Assembly (NCBI RefSeq): GCF_004299445.1
Contig: NZ_SCTC01000042.1
Coordinates: 1 to 64,000, forward strand
Direction: 5' to 3'
Length of the DNA stretch: 64,000 nt
Source of the DNA: Phenylobacterium sp.
GTDB lineage: Bacteria; Pseudomonadota; Alphaproteobacteria; Caulobacterales; Caulobacteraceae
Notes under the pieces: model-generated
Databases searched by the model: none
Told to the model about the DNA's origin: nothing
Seen by the model: only the letters and a program-made list of their open reading frames with translations
Part shown: one piece after another, positions 9,600 through 17,439 of the stretch
Position numbering within the stretch: position 1 is the first letter of the stretch
Layout of the letters: each line of letters opens with the position of its first letter
Program-made: the position numbers and the translations under genes

Positions 9600-9710
9600 A
9601 CTGTCGGCTACCCGACAGTTGTCCGTAAGCTTAGCTGTGCGGCTGCAAGCACTGCCATTAGCTTGCCTCAATATCTCGTAGCCAAGCCGCTCATTGAGGC
9701 AGAGCTTACG
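9600..9710 (+). other. Candidate structured RNA (hairpin plus three-way junction)
   Basis: The 300-base gap 9544-9843 holds no gene but has unusual folding potential. A perfect 8-base hairpin (9600-9607 with 9612-9619, loop CTAC) is followed by an outer 8-base stem (9624-9631 with 9703-9710). That stem encloses a small 4-base hairpin (9637-9640 with 9649-9652) and another perfect 8-base stem (9665-9672 with 9693-9700). The nesting gives a three-way junction. It lies 130 bases upstream of a PEP-CTERM gene and could be a leader element or a separate small RNA. Strand is assumed from that neighbour. Confidence 0.35.
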
Positions 9711-9843
9711 TTGATCGGTTTCTGTCGTCGGGCGGGGGTATATTCCCCTGATGATTGTAAAACGGCCCCGGTCAGGGTTTCCCTGGAACAAATGTGACCA
9801 AAATTTGTTTGAGCGCCCAGGGACACTCTCTGGAGGCTTCTCA

Positions 9844-10443
9844 GTGAACAAGCTTGCTCTCGCCACATCGGCCACGATCCTCATGTTCGGCGGGTCATCC
9901 GCCGTGGCGGCCACCTACGTCGATCCGTGGACCGTATCGGCCACGGGCAACATCTCCGTCGTTTTCGGTAACAACGGCTTCGACGTCGCTGGCGCCGAAA
10001 GCATCCCCGGCGAGACGGTCAGCACCAGCATCTACAACGGCGCAACGGACGCCTTCACCGACACCTTCGATTTCTTCCTTCCGAACGGTATCGTCGGCTT
10101 CACGCTCAGCTCGATCGGCTTCGCCGCCAACAGCTCGATCCAGGCGATCTCGATGAGCTTCAACGGGAACAACATCCCGCTCACCCTCACCAACAACGCC
10201 AGCGGCGGCGTGACGGTGACCGCCTCCAGCGGCGCCTTCCCGGTGAGCTTCGGCGCATCCCAGCAGCTCATCATCTCCGGCACGGCGGGTCCCGACGCGG
10301 TCTACGGCGCGACGGCGACCTTCGAACGTGCCAGGGCGGCGGTTCCCGAACCCGCCAGCTGGGCTCTGATGATCGCCGGCTTCGGCGGCGCGGGCGCCAT
10401 GCTCCGTCGGCGCAACACGGCGCGCGGCCTGGCTCACGCCTGA
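9844..10443 (+). CDS. PEP-CTERM sorting domain protein
   Basis: The 199-residue exported protein starts at GTG 9844, placed by CTGGAGG at 9830-9836. The signal peptide is VNKLALATSATILMFGGSSAVAA. A beta-rich, Asn/Ser/Thr-rich domain follows without cysteines, and the C-terminus is VPEPASWALMIAGFGGAGAMLRRR. The PEP-CTERM tail is recognised by exosortase (EpsH family) in bacteria that have it, directing proteins to the surface or exopolysaccharide. No exosortase is in this window. A strong hairpin follows at 10464-10495. Confidence 0.9.
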   Translation: MNKLALATSATILMFGGSSAVAATYVDPWTVSATGNISVVFGNNGFDVAGAESIPGETVSTSIYNGATDAFTDTFDFFLPNGIVGFTLSSIGFAANSSIQAISMSFNGNNIPLTLTNNASGGVTVTASSGAFPVSFGASQQLIISGTAGPDAVYGATATFERARAAVPEPASWALMIAGFGGAGAMLRRRNTARGLAHA

Positions 10444-10463
10444 TCGCTGCGGGCTCAACGTGA

Positions 10464-10495
10464 ACGACGCCCCGGCCGCATGCTCGGGGCGTCGT
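10464..10495 (+). terminator. Strong hairpin terminator after the PEP-CTERM gene
   Basis: A perfect 11-base GC-rich stem (10464-10474 with 10485-10495) and a 10-base loop sit 20 bases after the stop. The tail is GCGTT, with no long T run. Confidence 0.7.
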
Positions 10496-10592
10496 GCGTT
10501 CAGGGAGTGAATTCGACGCGCCCGAGCGGCTAGGCAGATCGCCTTTGGTCCGCTAGAACCGCCCTCCCGCGGGCGCACGCCGTCCGCGCGCT

Positions 10593-10682
10593 GGTGACGT
10601 GGCCGAGTGGCTGAAGGCAACGGTTTGCTAAATCGTCATACGTGAAAGCGTATCGAGGGTTCGAATCCCTCCGTCACCGCCA
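10593..10682 (+). tRNA. tRNA-Ser (anticodon GCT), CCA encoded
   Basis: This is a 90-base class II tRNA. The acceptor stem GGTGACG pairs with CGTCACC before discriminator G and encoded CCA at 10680-10682. The D arm is TGGCCGAGTGGCTGAAGGC, and the anticodon loop TTGCTAA gives GCT, read as serine (AGC/AGU codons). A long variable arm (ATACG...CGTAT) and the T arm GAGGGTTCGAATCCCTC follow. All stems pair, so the gene looks functional. The DNA after it turns AT-richer and holds a broken gene. Confidence 0.97.
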
Positions 10683-10817
10683 CCCCCTTCGAGTTCGAGA
10701 GGAAGTATCGAGCTTCGGCAGGACCAGTCGACCTTGCTGGGCTGCCAGGCTGGCACGCTAAGGACCGCGTGAAACTCAACGCTAGCGACGCCTCCTCTTG
10801 AGAGGCCCGATACTCGT

Positions 10818-11463
10818 TCAGGTTCTAAGCGAAGATCGTCGCCTTAGTGCGGCGCATGTGATGCCGAACCCATGGAGGAGGCATGTCCAGATGGTAGGTT
10901 CAGGGGTGGGGGATCCGCTCGTGAGGTATCCAGGGCCGCCCACGGTGTTGTGGGCATGCCAATAGGTGAAATCCGGTGCATAGAGCGGCGTCTGAACGTG
11001 ATAGTTACACGACCGTGGATCAAAATCTCGATCGTCGATGTACACGCTGGTGGGGTGAAGATTGAATATCGGAAGTGAGCTATATTGTCTTTCAAGCTCG
11101 CGATAATTGTATACCTGGTTCGTATCGGTTAGCGCCCGAATAAAAGACCGCTTGTTCATTCACTCTGACTACCATATTCGTGAATTCGAACCCTGAAGAG
11201 CCATCCTCATAGGGCTCCTCGTACGTCGCGTACGCCCTCAGATACCAAGCGCCAAATGTCAGGTCGCCGCTCTCAAGCGTGAGGGAATAGTCGGTGTTTG
11301 GGGCGAACGCGGTGCCGGGTGATACGACCAGCACTCCGAATCCGTTGTCGTCAGCGTCCGGCGGGATAATGTAACCGTACTCAACGGTTTCCGCTCGGGC
11401 TTGGCCCGTCAAACTCAGCGCCGCGATTGTAAGCGCCAGTACTAAAAGTGGAATTCCTGGCAT
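10818..11463 (-). pseudogene. PEP-CTERM protein gene broken by frameshift(s)
   Basis: Reading leftwards from ATG 11463, an intact signal peptide (MPGIPLLVLALTIAALSLTG-QARA) and a beta-rich domain run 123 residues to TGA at 11092. In another frame the same strand continues down to 10818. It ends PTPEPTIWTCLLHGFGITCAALRRRS, a recognisable but decayed PEP-CTERM anchor. The two frames overlap at 11092-11159, so one or more indels there would join them. The stretch is clearly AT-richer and uses codons unlike the flanking genes, which suggests foreign or decaying DNA. If not a pseudogene, the 123-residue first part could still be exported without an anchor. Confidence 0.6.
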
Positions 11464-11468
11464 GCTCA

Positions 11469-11488
11469 CCCCCAAAGTGCATTGGGGG
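11469..11488 (-). promoter_or_regulatory. Hairpin covering the ribosome site of the broken PEP-CTERM gene
   Basis: Directly upstream of ATG 11463 a perfect 7-base stem (CCCCCAA with TTGGGGG, loop of six) includes the G-rich Shine-Dalgarno stretch. Folding would hide the ribosome site, so it may control translation. This is inferred from sequence only. Confidence 0.35.
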
Positions 11489-11598
11489 CTTCTGCGCCCT
11501 TTGGTGTCAACGCTACGCCACCGGCACTTGAATGACCCCACGGCGCCGTGGAGGGATGTTCGCACGGCTGCGGGAGTCAGCCGGCGAGGGAAGCGGAC

Positions 11599-12834
11599 GT
11601 GCAGCGATACGACCTGATTATCGTGGGCGGCGGCATCGGCGGCTCGGCCCTGGCGCAGGTGATGGCGCAGGCCGGCAAGTCGGTCCTGCTGCTGGAACAG
11701 TCCGAGGTCTACCAGGACCGGGTCCGCGGCGAGTGGATCGCGCCGTGGGGCGTCGACGAGGTGAAGCGCCTGGGGCTGTACGACCTGCTCATGAACGCCG
11801 GCGGCCACCACATCACCCATCATGTCACCTTCGACGAGGGCAGGGACCCGGCTGCGGCCGAGGCCGAAGCCCTTCCGCTGAGCCTCTTCCGCGAAGGCGT
11901 GCCGGGCCCGCTTTGCCTGGGCCACCCGAAGCACTGCCAGACGCTGTTCGATGCCGCGAAGGCGGCCGGCGCGCAGGCGCATCGTGGAGTGCGCGTCGCC
12001 AGCGTGGAGGTCGGCGCGTCGCCCCGCGTGACCTTCGAGGTCGGGGGCGAGACCCGCGAGGCCTCGGCCCGTCTGGTCGTCGGCGCCGACGGCCGCACGT
12101 CGCACGTGCGCGAGACGGCCGCCATCACGCTGCATCAGGACAAGCCGCACCACTGGTTCGCGGGCCTCCTGGTCGAGGGCGCGCCGGGCTGGCGCGACGA
12201 TCTCCAGGCCATCGGCACCGAGGGCGACTTCGGCTTCCTGGCGTTCCCCCAGGGCGGCGGCAGGATCCGCCTCTACGGCGGCTATGCGTTGGACGAGGCC
12301 CGGCGCTTCAAGGGCGAGGATGGCCCGCGCCGCTTCCTGGACGCCTTCCGGCTGAACTGCAGCCCTGAGAACCGCCATATCGTGGACGGCACGCCCGCCG
12401 GGCCGCTGTTCAGCTACATCAATGCCGACGCCTGGACGGACCAGCCCTTCGCGCCCGGCGTGGTTCTGGTCGGCGATGCGGCCGGCTGGAACGATCCCAT
12501 CATCGGGCTGGGCCTGTCGATCACCTACCGCGACGTCCGGATCGTCAGCGACATCCTGAAGGCGTCAGACGATTGGTCCGTGGCCGCCTTCGCGCCGTAT
12601 GCCGAGGAGCGCGCCGAGCGGATGCGGCGGCTTCGCTTCGCCGGTCAGATCCAGTCGGCCCTCGACATGGAATTCGGCGAGGCGGCCAGGGCGCGCCGCC
12701 ACAGCTATCATGAGCGCGCCGCCGCCGACCCGTCGCTTCGGATGCACTCGTTCGCCGTCATGGCGGGGCCCGAGACCCTTCCGCCCGAGGCCTTCACCGA
12801 AGAGCACCGCGCCCGCGTGCTGGGAACCGCGTAA
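11599..12834 (+). CDS. FAD-dependent monooxygenase (aromatic hydroxylase/UbiH-like)
   Basis: This is a 411-residue flavoprotein of the PHBH-like group A monooxygenases. The N-terminal Rossmann motif is DLIIVGGGIGGSALA and the C-terminal FAD motif is VVLVGDAAGWNDPIIGLGLSI. Such enzymes put one oxygen atom on an activated ring or alkene using NAD(P)H. GTG 11599 is chosen over upstream starts because GAGGGAAG precedes it and the FAD motif begins four residues later. It is the first gene of a five-gene run whose members overlap (TAATG, then ATGA), suggesting one pathway. The substrate is unknown. Confidence 0.85.
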   Translation: MQRYDLIIVGGGIGGSALAQVMAQAGKSVLLLEQSEVYQDRVRGEWIAPWGVDEVKRLGLYDLLMNAGGHHITHHVTFDEGRDPAAAEAEALPLSLFREGVPGPLCLGHPKHCQTLFDAAKAAGAQAHRGVRVASVEVGASPRVTFEVGGETREASARLVVGADGRTSHVRETAAITLHQDKPHHWFAGLLVEGAPGWRDDLQAIGTEGDFGFLAFPQGGGRIRLYGGYALDEARRFKGEDGPRRFLDAFRLNCSPENRHIVDGTPAGPLFSYINADAWTDQPFAPGVVLVGDAAGWNDPIIGLGLSITYRDVRIVSDILKASDDWSVAAFAPYAEERAERMRRLRFAGQIQSALDMEFGEAARARRHSYHERAAADPSLRMHSFAVMAGPETLPPEAFTEEHRARVLGTA

Positions 12835-13187
12835 TGGACATCGCCGACTACAACGCCCGCTGGCTGCAGGCCTGGACCGACAAGGACGTGGACCGCCTCT
12901 GCGGCTTCTACGCCGAGGACTGCGACTACAAGGATCCCCAGACGCCGGCCGGCCTCAAGGGGCAGGAGGCCCTTCGTGCGTACCTCACCGGCCTCTTCGC
13001 CGCGACGCCGGCCATCACCTATACGCCCGACGAGACCTGGCCGATCCCCGGGGGGTTCTGCGGCCGCTGGTATGCCGAGTTCGAGCACGAGGGCGTGAAG
13101 GGCCGGATGCGCGGCTTCGACCTCGTCATCCTCGACGGCGACCGGATCGCGCTGAACGAAGTCTACGTCCACCAGCTGCCCGCATGA
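12834..13187 (+). CDS. SnoaL-like / NTF2-fold protein
   Basis: The 117-residue NTF2-like cone-fold protein begins DYNARWLQAWTDKDVDRLCGFYAEDCDYKDP. It ends with a curved sheet (GRMRGFDLVILDGDRIALNEVYV). SnoaL-like proteins are small isomerases, cyclases or hydrolases, or simply binding modules. Its ATG shares one base with the stop of the monooxygenase before it, and its stop overlaps the next start by four bases, so it is tightly coupled. It may process the hydroxylated product of its neighbour; that is inference. Confidence 0.8.
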   Translation: MDIADYNARWLQAWTDKDVDRLCGFYAEDCDYKDPQTPAGLKGQEALRAYLTGLFAATPAITYTPDETWPIPGGFCGRWYAEFEHEGVKGRMRGFDLVILDGDRIALNEVYVHQLPA

Positions 13188-14263
13188 CGACCCCCGACAT
13201 CCGCCGGCCGGCCGCCATCGACGCCGCCTGGCTCACCGCCGTGCTGCAGCAGGCCGGCGTCGATGCAGTGGTGAAGTCGTTCGAGGCCAAGAACGTCGGC
13301 ACCGGCCAGATCGGCGAGAGCGTGCGCTTCAAGCTGACGTACGAACGCGACGCGGAGGACGCCCCGCGGTCGCTGGTGGGCAAGTTCCCGTCGCCCGACG
13401 AGACCAGCCGCGGCACCGGCATCATGCTGGGCAACTACCTGCGCGAGGTGCGCTTCTACCAGCAGCTCGCCCCCCGGGCCCAGGTGCAGACGCCGCGCTG
13501 CTGGTTCACCGACACGGACGCCACGGGCGGCGAGTTCGTGCTGATGATGGAGGACCTCGCCCCGGCCGAGCAGGGCGACCAGCTCAAGGGCGTGACGCTG
13601 GATCAGGCGAAGCTGGTGGTGGAACAGGCGGCCCGACTTCACGGCTCCTTCTGGGGGGACGAGAGCCTGGACGATCTGCCGTGGGTCCAGGGCTCGAAGG
13701 CGGCGCCGGCCAGCGCGGTCACGCCCGACCTTGTCGGCAACCTGTGGCAGGGCTTCCGCGCCCGCTATGCCGAGCGTCTGCAGCCGCACTGGATCGAAGT
13801 GGGCGAGGCGCTGACCAGCCGCTGGAGCCAGTTCGGCGGGCGCGAGACGGGGCCACGCACCCTGGCTCACCACGATTTCCGCCCGGACAACATGATGTTC
13901 GGCACGGCCGCGGGCGGCCATCCGGTCACCGTGCTGGACTGGCAGTCCTTCACCTATGCGGTCGGCGCCACCGACGTGGCCTACTTCCTGGCGGGCGCCT
14001 TGCCTGCGGACGTCCGGCGGGCGCACGAGGCCGAGCTGCTGGCGCTGTACCACGCGGAGCTCACCCGTCTGGGCGTCACCGGCTATTCTATGGACGACCT
14101 CCGGCGCGACTATGGCGTCGGCGCCTTCCAGCTGTTCCTGACGGCGTTTTTCGCCTCGATGGTGGTGATCCAGACGCCGCGCGGGGACGACATGTTCATG
14201 CAGATGCTGGGCAGCGCCGCCGACCACATCCTGGACCACAACGCGCTGTCGGCGCTTGCTTAG
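13184..14263 (+). CDS. Phosphotransferase family protein (APH / ecdysteroid kinase-like)
   Basis: This 359-residue protein kinase-like fold belongs to the APH/EcKinase group. Near residue 230, TLAHHDFRPDNMMF carries the catalytic HxDxxxxN and VTVLDWQSF supplies the DxD/DW metal site; LVGKFPS holds the likely ATP-binding Lys. Related proteins phosphorylate small alcohols or amines, and several sit in acyl-CoA catabolic gene clusters. It overlaps the SnoaL-like gene by ATGA and is followed 11 bases later by a phosphatase. It is not evidence for antibiotic resistance. Confidence 0.85.
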   Translation: MTTPDIRRPAAIDAAWLTAVLQQAGVDAVVKSFEAKNVGTGQIGESVRFKLTYERDAEDAPRSLVGKFPSPDETSRGTGIMLGNYLREVRFYQQLAPRAQVQTPRCWFTDTDATGGEFVLMMEDLAPAEQGDQLKGVTLDQAKLVVEQAARLHGSFWGDESLDDLPWVQGSKAAPASAVTPDLVGNLWQGFRARYAERLQPHWIEVGEALTSRWSQFGGRETGPRTLAHHDFRPDNMMFGTAAGGHPVTVLDWQSFTYAVGATDVAYFLAGALPADVRRAHEAELLALYHAELTRLGVTGYSMDDLRRDYGVGAFQLFLTAFFASMVVIQTPRGDDMFMQMLGSAADHILDHNALSALA

Positions 14264-14274
14264 AGGACTGCCCC

Positions 14275-14859
14275 TTGGAACTGATCCTGGTCCGCCACGG
14301 CCTACCCGAACGCCGCCACGACACCTCCGATCCGCCGCTTTCGTCCGTGGGTCACGAGCAGGCGAGGCGCGTGGCCGCCTGGCTTGCGCACGAAAAGATC
14401 GATGCGGTCTTCTCCTCGACCATGCTGCGCGCGCGTCAGACGGCCGAGCCCTACGCAGCGTTGCGGGGGCATGACGTCGACTGCCACGACGGCATCTGCG
14501 AGTTCGACCGCGCCTCCGGGAGCTACGTCCCGATGGAAGAGCTCAAGCGCGACAACTACGAGGCCTGGCTGGCCATGGCGACCGGCGATCACGGCCATGA
14601 CATCGGGACGTTCCACGAGACCGTCGTCGAGACGCTGGAGGGGATCGTCGAGGCCAATTCGGGGCGCCGGGTGGTCGTGTTCTGCCACGGGGGCGTGATC
14701 AACGTCTGGACCGCCCATGTCCTGGGGATGACGCCGCGCCTGTTCTTCGAGCCCGACTACACATCCGTCCACCGCTACATGTGCGCCCGGACCGGCCAGC
14801 GGAACGTGGTCTGCCTCAACGACCGGGGCCACCTGAGAGAGCCGATCGGCGCCGCCTGA
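14275..14859 (+). CDS. Histidine phosphatase superfamily protein
   Basis: The 194-residue phosphoglycerate-mutase-like enzyme has the catalytic RHG motif at the very N-terminus (LELILVRHGLPE). A further motif is SSTMLRARQTAEPY, and the second catalytic His is in VVVFCHGGVINVW. The start is TTG 14275, set by GAGG about ten bases upstream and by the RHG motif directly following. Such enzymes remove phosphate from small metabolites. Its place right behind a small-molecule kinase suggests they act on the same route, but the substrate is unknown. Confidence 0.88.
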   Translation: MELILVRHGLPERRHDTSDPPLSSVGHEQARRVAAWLAHEKIDAVFSSTMLRARQTAEPYAALRGHDVDCHDGICEFDRASGSYVPMEELKRDNYEAWLAMATGDHGHDIGTFHETVVETLEGIVEANSGRRVVVFCHGGVINVWTAHVLGMTPRLFFEPDYTSVHRYMCARTGQRNVVCLNDRGHLREPIGAA

Positions 14860-14941
14860 AGCCTCGTCGCGCTTTTTTGCGTCTGGTATGTGAACGCTGA
14901 TCAGTTATCCTAGGGTCAACACCTCAGGGATGGGATCTGGC

Positions 14942-16435
14942 ATGGCTGCTGTCGAGCACTTCGACGTCTTGATCGTGGGCGCGGGCCTTTCAGGCGTCGG
15001 CGCCGGGTATCACCTCAAGACGGCGTGTCCGGACCGCAGCTACGTCATCCTTGAGGGCCGCGACGCCATCGGCGGCACCTGGGACCTGTTCCGCTATCCC
15101 GGCATCCGCTCGGACAGCGACATGTACACCCTGGGCTATGCCTTCAAGCCGTGGACCGAGGCCAAGGCCATCGCCGACGGGCCGTCGATCCTGAAGTACG
15201 TGCGAGAAACGGCGTCCGAGAACGGCATCGACCGGCACATCCGCTACAATCACAGGGTCAAGCGGGCGTCGTGGTCGACCGCGGACGCCCGGTGGACCAT
15301 CGAGGCCGAGGTCGCGGGCAAGATCCAGCAGTTCACCGCCCACTTCGTGTTCCTCTGCGGCGGCTACTATTCGTACGAGGGCGGCTACACGCCGGAGTAC
15401 CCGGGCGTCGAAACCTTCAAGGGCGCGCTGGTCCACCCGCAGAAGTGGCCCGAGGACCTCGACTATGCCGGCAAGAAGGTCGTGGTGATCGGTTCGGGGG
15501 CCACGGCCGTGACCCTGGTGCCCGAGATGGCCAAGACCGCCGGCCACGTGACCATGCTGCAGCGCTCGCCCACCTACGTCGTCAGCCGTCCCGCCGAGGA
15601 CAAGATGGCCAACTGGCTGCGCTCCAAGCTGCCGGGCAAGCTGGCCTACGACATCGTGCGCTGGCGCAACGTGTTGTTCGGCATGTACTTCTTCAACCTG
15701 GCGCGAAAGAAGCCCGAGGCCGTAAAAGCCAATATCATCAAGATGGTGCGCGACCAGCTTGGTCCGGACTACGACGTCGATCGGCACTTTACGCCCAGCT
15801 ACAACCCCTGGGACCAGCGGCTCTGCCTGGTGCCCGATGCGGACATGTTCAACGAGATCAAGTCCGGCCGCGCCTCGGTCGTCACGGACCACATCGAGAC
15901 GTTCACCGAGACCGGCATCCGTCTGAAGTCGGGTCAGGAGCTGCAGGCCGATGTCGTGGTCTCGGCGACCGGCCTGGTGCTGGAAGTCTGGAACGGCATC
16001 GAGGTCAGCGTCGATGGCGCGCGGATCGATGCGTCCAGGACGCTCGCTTACAAGGGCATGATGTACGAGGGCGTGCCGAACCTGGCCTCGGCCTTCGGCT
16101 ACACCAACGCCTCCTGGACGCTGAAGTGCGACCTGACGTGCGAGTATGTCTGTCGCGTGCTGAACCACCTCAAGGCCACCGGCCAGCGCCAGGCGACGCC
16201 CGTGAATACCGACCCGTCGGTGACCTTCGAGCCCTGGCTCGATTTCTCGTCGGGCTACGTTCAGCGCGCCATGGCCAAGTTCCCCAAGCAGGGCGACAGG
16301 GTCCCGTGGAAACTGAACCAGAACTACGCGATGGATCTGATGAGCCTGCGTTACGCCAAGCTCGAGGACGGCGTCCTGCGCTTCGGCAATCGCGTTGGTC
16401 AGGCCGTGAAGGCGCCGGAAAAGCTCGCCGCCTGA
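14942..16435 (+). CDS. Baeyer-Villiger / flavin-containing monooxygenase
   Basis: The 497-residue protein has two dinucleotide folds, LIVGAGLSGVG for FAD and VVVIGSGATAV for NADPH. The Baeyer-Villiger fingerprint FxGxxxHxxxWP is exact at residues 159-170 (FKGALVHPQKWP). Such enzymes insert oxygen next to a ketone, giving an ester or lactone, or oxidise N/S centres. ATG 14942 is preferred over ATG 14930 because the AGGGA stretch abuts the latter. It lies 82 bases after the phosphatase gene on the same strand and probably belongs to the same oxidative pathway. The substrate is unknown. Confidence 0.9.
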   Translation: MAAVEHFDVLIVGAGLSGVGAGYHLKTACPDRSYVILEGRDAIGGTWDLFRYPGIRSDSDMYTLGYAFKPWTEAKAIADGPSILKYVRETASENGIDRHIRYNHRVKRASWSTADARWTIEAEVAGKIQQFTAHFVFLCGGYYSYEGGYTPEYPGVETFKGALVHPQKWPEDLDYAGKKVVVIGSGATAVTLVPEMAKTAGHVTMLQRSPTYVVSRPAEDKMANWLRSKLPGKLAYDIVRWRNVLFGMYFFNLARKKPEAVKANIIKMVRDQLGPDYDVDRHFTPSYNPWDQRLCLVPDADMFNEIKSGRASVVTDHIETFTETGIRLKSGQELQADVVVSATGLVLEVWNGIEVSVDGARIDASRTLAYKGMMYEGVPNLASAFGYTNASWTLKCDLTCEYVCRVLNHLKATGQRQATPVNTDPSVTFEPWLDFSSGYVQRAMAKFPKQGDRVPWKLNQNYAMDLMSLRYAKLEDGVLRFGNRVGQAVKAPEKLAA

Positions 16436-16443
16436 CGGTTGAC

Positions 16444-16479
16444 TTACGTTCGTAATCTTGCTCCGAGTTACGTCTGTAA
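16444..16479. promoter_or_regulatory. Tandem palindromic operator-like sites
   Basis: TTACGTTCGTAA (16444-16455, perfect TTACG/CGTAA palindrome) and TTACGTCTGTAA (16468-16479, TTAC/GTAA) lie 24 bases apart centre to centre. They fill the short gap between the monooxygenase and the next gene. TTAC-N4-GTAA dyads are typical of TetR-family binding sites. They probably control the downstream pair of membrane proteins. Confidence 0.5.
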
Positions 16480-16494
16480 CCTGGAGTGCTTCGA

Positions 16495-16968
16495 TTGCGC
16501 ACGCACCGAAAGTCCGCGCCGGGCTGGTTGTGGCCCGCCATGGGCGCCTTGGCCGTGACACTGCTCCTCGGCGGGTTGACGGCGCGCTATCTGACCATCC
16601 GCGCCACGCGCATCGCCGACGCCAAGGCCTGGACGGTCGCGGGGCCGCCGTGCCCCGAGGTCACCGAGGCCGAGATGATGCAGGAGCTGGGCGCCGGCCT
16701 GCGCAGCTTCGAGTACGGGGCGGCCACCTTCGTCCGTCGGCGCGGCGAGGTGGAGTGCGCCCCGATCTATGAGAACGGCGGCCGAGGCGACACATTCCAT
16801 CCGGTCTGCCGATTCTCGCGGCCGGGGGACGTCCAGGTGCGGACGGTGGACGGCGCCTGGCAATTCCGCCCGGGCCCCGGCCGGCCGGTGGTGGTGACGG
16901 TTTCGCCCGGCGGCGGGGCCAGCTGCGTGATGGCCGGGTCGCCGGCAAGGTCGAGGGGACTGGGATGA
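16495..16968 (+). CDS. Single-pass membrane protein, first of a tandem paralogous pair
   Basis: The 157-residue protein has one N-terminal membrane helix (WLWPAMGALAVTLLLGGLTA) and an extracytoplasmic domain. That domain contains VAGPPCPEVTEAE, CAPIYENGGRGDTFHPVCRF and PGPGRPVVVTV...CVM. TTG 16495 is preferred over GTG 16486 because CTGGAG lies eight bases upstream of it. The following gene encodes a relative with the same cysteine pattern and overlaps by ATGA. I do not recognise the family; four conserved cysteines suggest two disulfides outside the membrane. Confidence 0.7.
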   Translation: MRTHRKSAPGWLWPAMGALAVTLLLGGLTARYLTIRATRIADAKAWTVAGPPCPEVTEAEMMQELGAGLRSFEYGAATFVRRRGEVECAPIYENGGRGDTFHPVCRFSRPGDVQVRTVDGAWQFRPGPGRPVVVTVSPGGGASCVMAGSPARSRGLG

Positions 16969-17435
16969 AGCCGCGCCGACGCAAGCTCACCAACGGCCAG
17001 AAGCTGGCCATGGCCGGCGGGCTGCTGATCTTCCTCGGCTTCGCGGGCTGGCTGTATGGCGGCGACTATCTGCGCCAGCGCGACCTGGCGTTCGGTCGGG
17101 CGGCCGAGGCGAAGGTCGAGGGACCGCCGTGCCCGCAACTGACCGAGAACGAGTTCACCGCCCGCAAGCTGAAGGCGCCCAAGGCCACCAACTACGAGAA
17201 CGTCGTGTTCGGCCGCCAGTTCGGCCACATGGACTGTCGCGCCCTGCGATACGGGGCAGGGTGGGGGACCGAGACCTATCCGGTCTGCCAGTTCACCAGC
17301 CCCAGCACCTTGACGGTCACGACGGACAAGGGCCGCTGGTTCTTCGCGCCGGGACCGGGGAAGCCGGCGACCGTCGCTGTTCCCCGCGGCGAGGCGCGCT
17401 GCGTCATGGACTCGAACTTCACCCTGCCTGGGTAG
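16965..17435 (+). CDS. Single-pass membrane protein, second of the tandem paralogous pair
   Basis: This 156-residue protein has a basic N-terminus, one membrane helix (LAMAGGLLIFLGFAGWLYGG) and a soluble domain. The domain carries VEGPPCPQLTENEF, CRALRYGAGWGTETYPVCQF and FAPGPGKPATVAVPRGEARCVM. The shared GPPCP, YPVCxF, PGPGxP and CVM blocks show that it arose by duplication with the gene before it. It is co-translated through a 4-base overlap. The function is unknown; the domain probably faces the periplasm. Confidence 0.75.
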   Translation: MKPRRRKLTNGQKLAMAGGLLIFLGFAGWLYGGDYLRQRDLAFGRAAEAKVEGPPCPQLTENEFTARKLKAPKATNYENVVFGRQFGHMDCRALRYGAGWGTETYPVCQFTSPSTLTVTTDKGRWFFAPGPGKPATVAVPRGEARCVMDSNFTLPG

Positions 17436-17439
17436 GCGC

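Noticed and set aside
10660..11192. Attachment-site duplication of the tRNA-Ser 3' end
   Set aside because: The stretch near 11179-11192 shares only about 11 bases with the T arm, in inverse orientation, and contains the generic GGTTCGAAT box; no true duplication or integrase was found.
13184..14263. Aminoglycoside resistance kinase
   Set aside because: It has the APH-like fold but lies inside an oxygenase operon and resembles ecdysteroid/acyl-CoA-cluster kinases; a resistance label would be unsupported.
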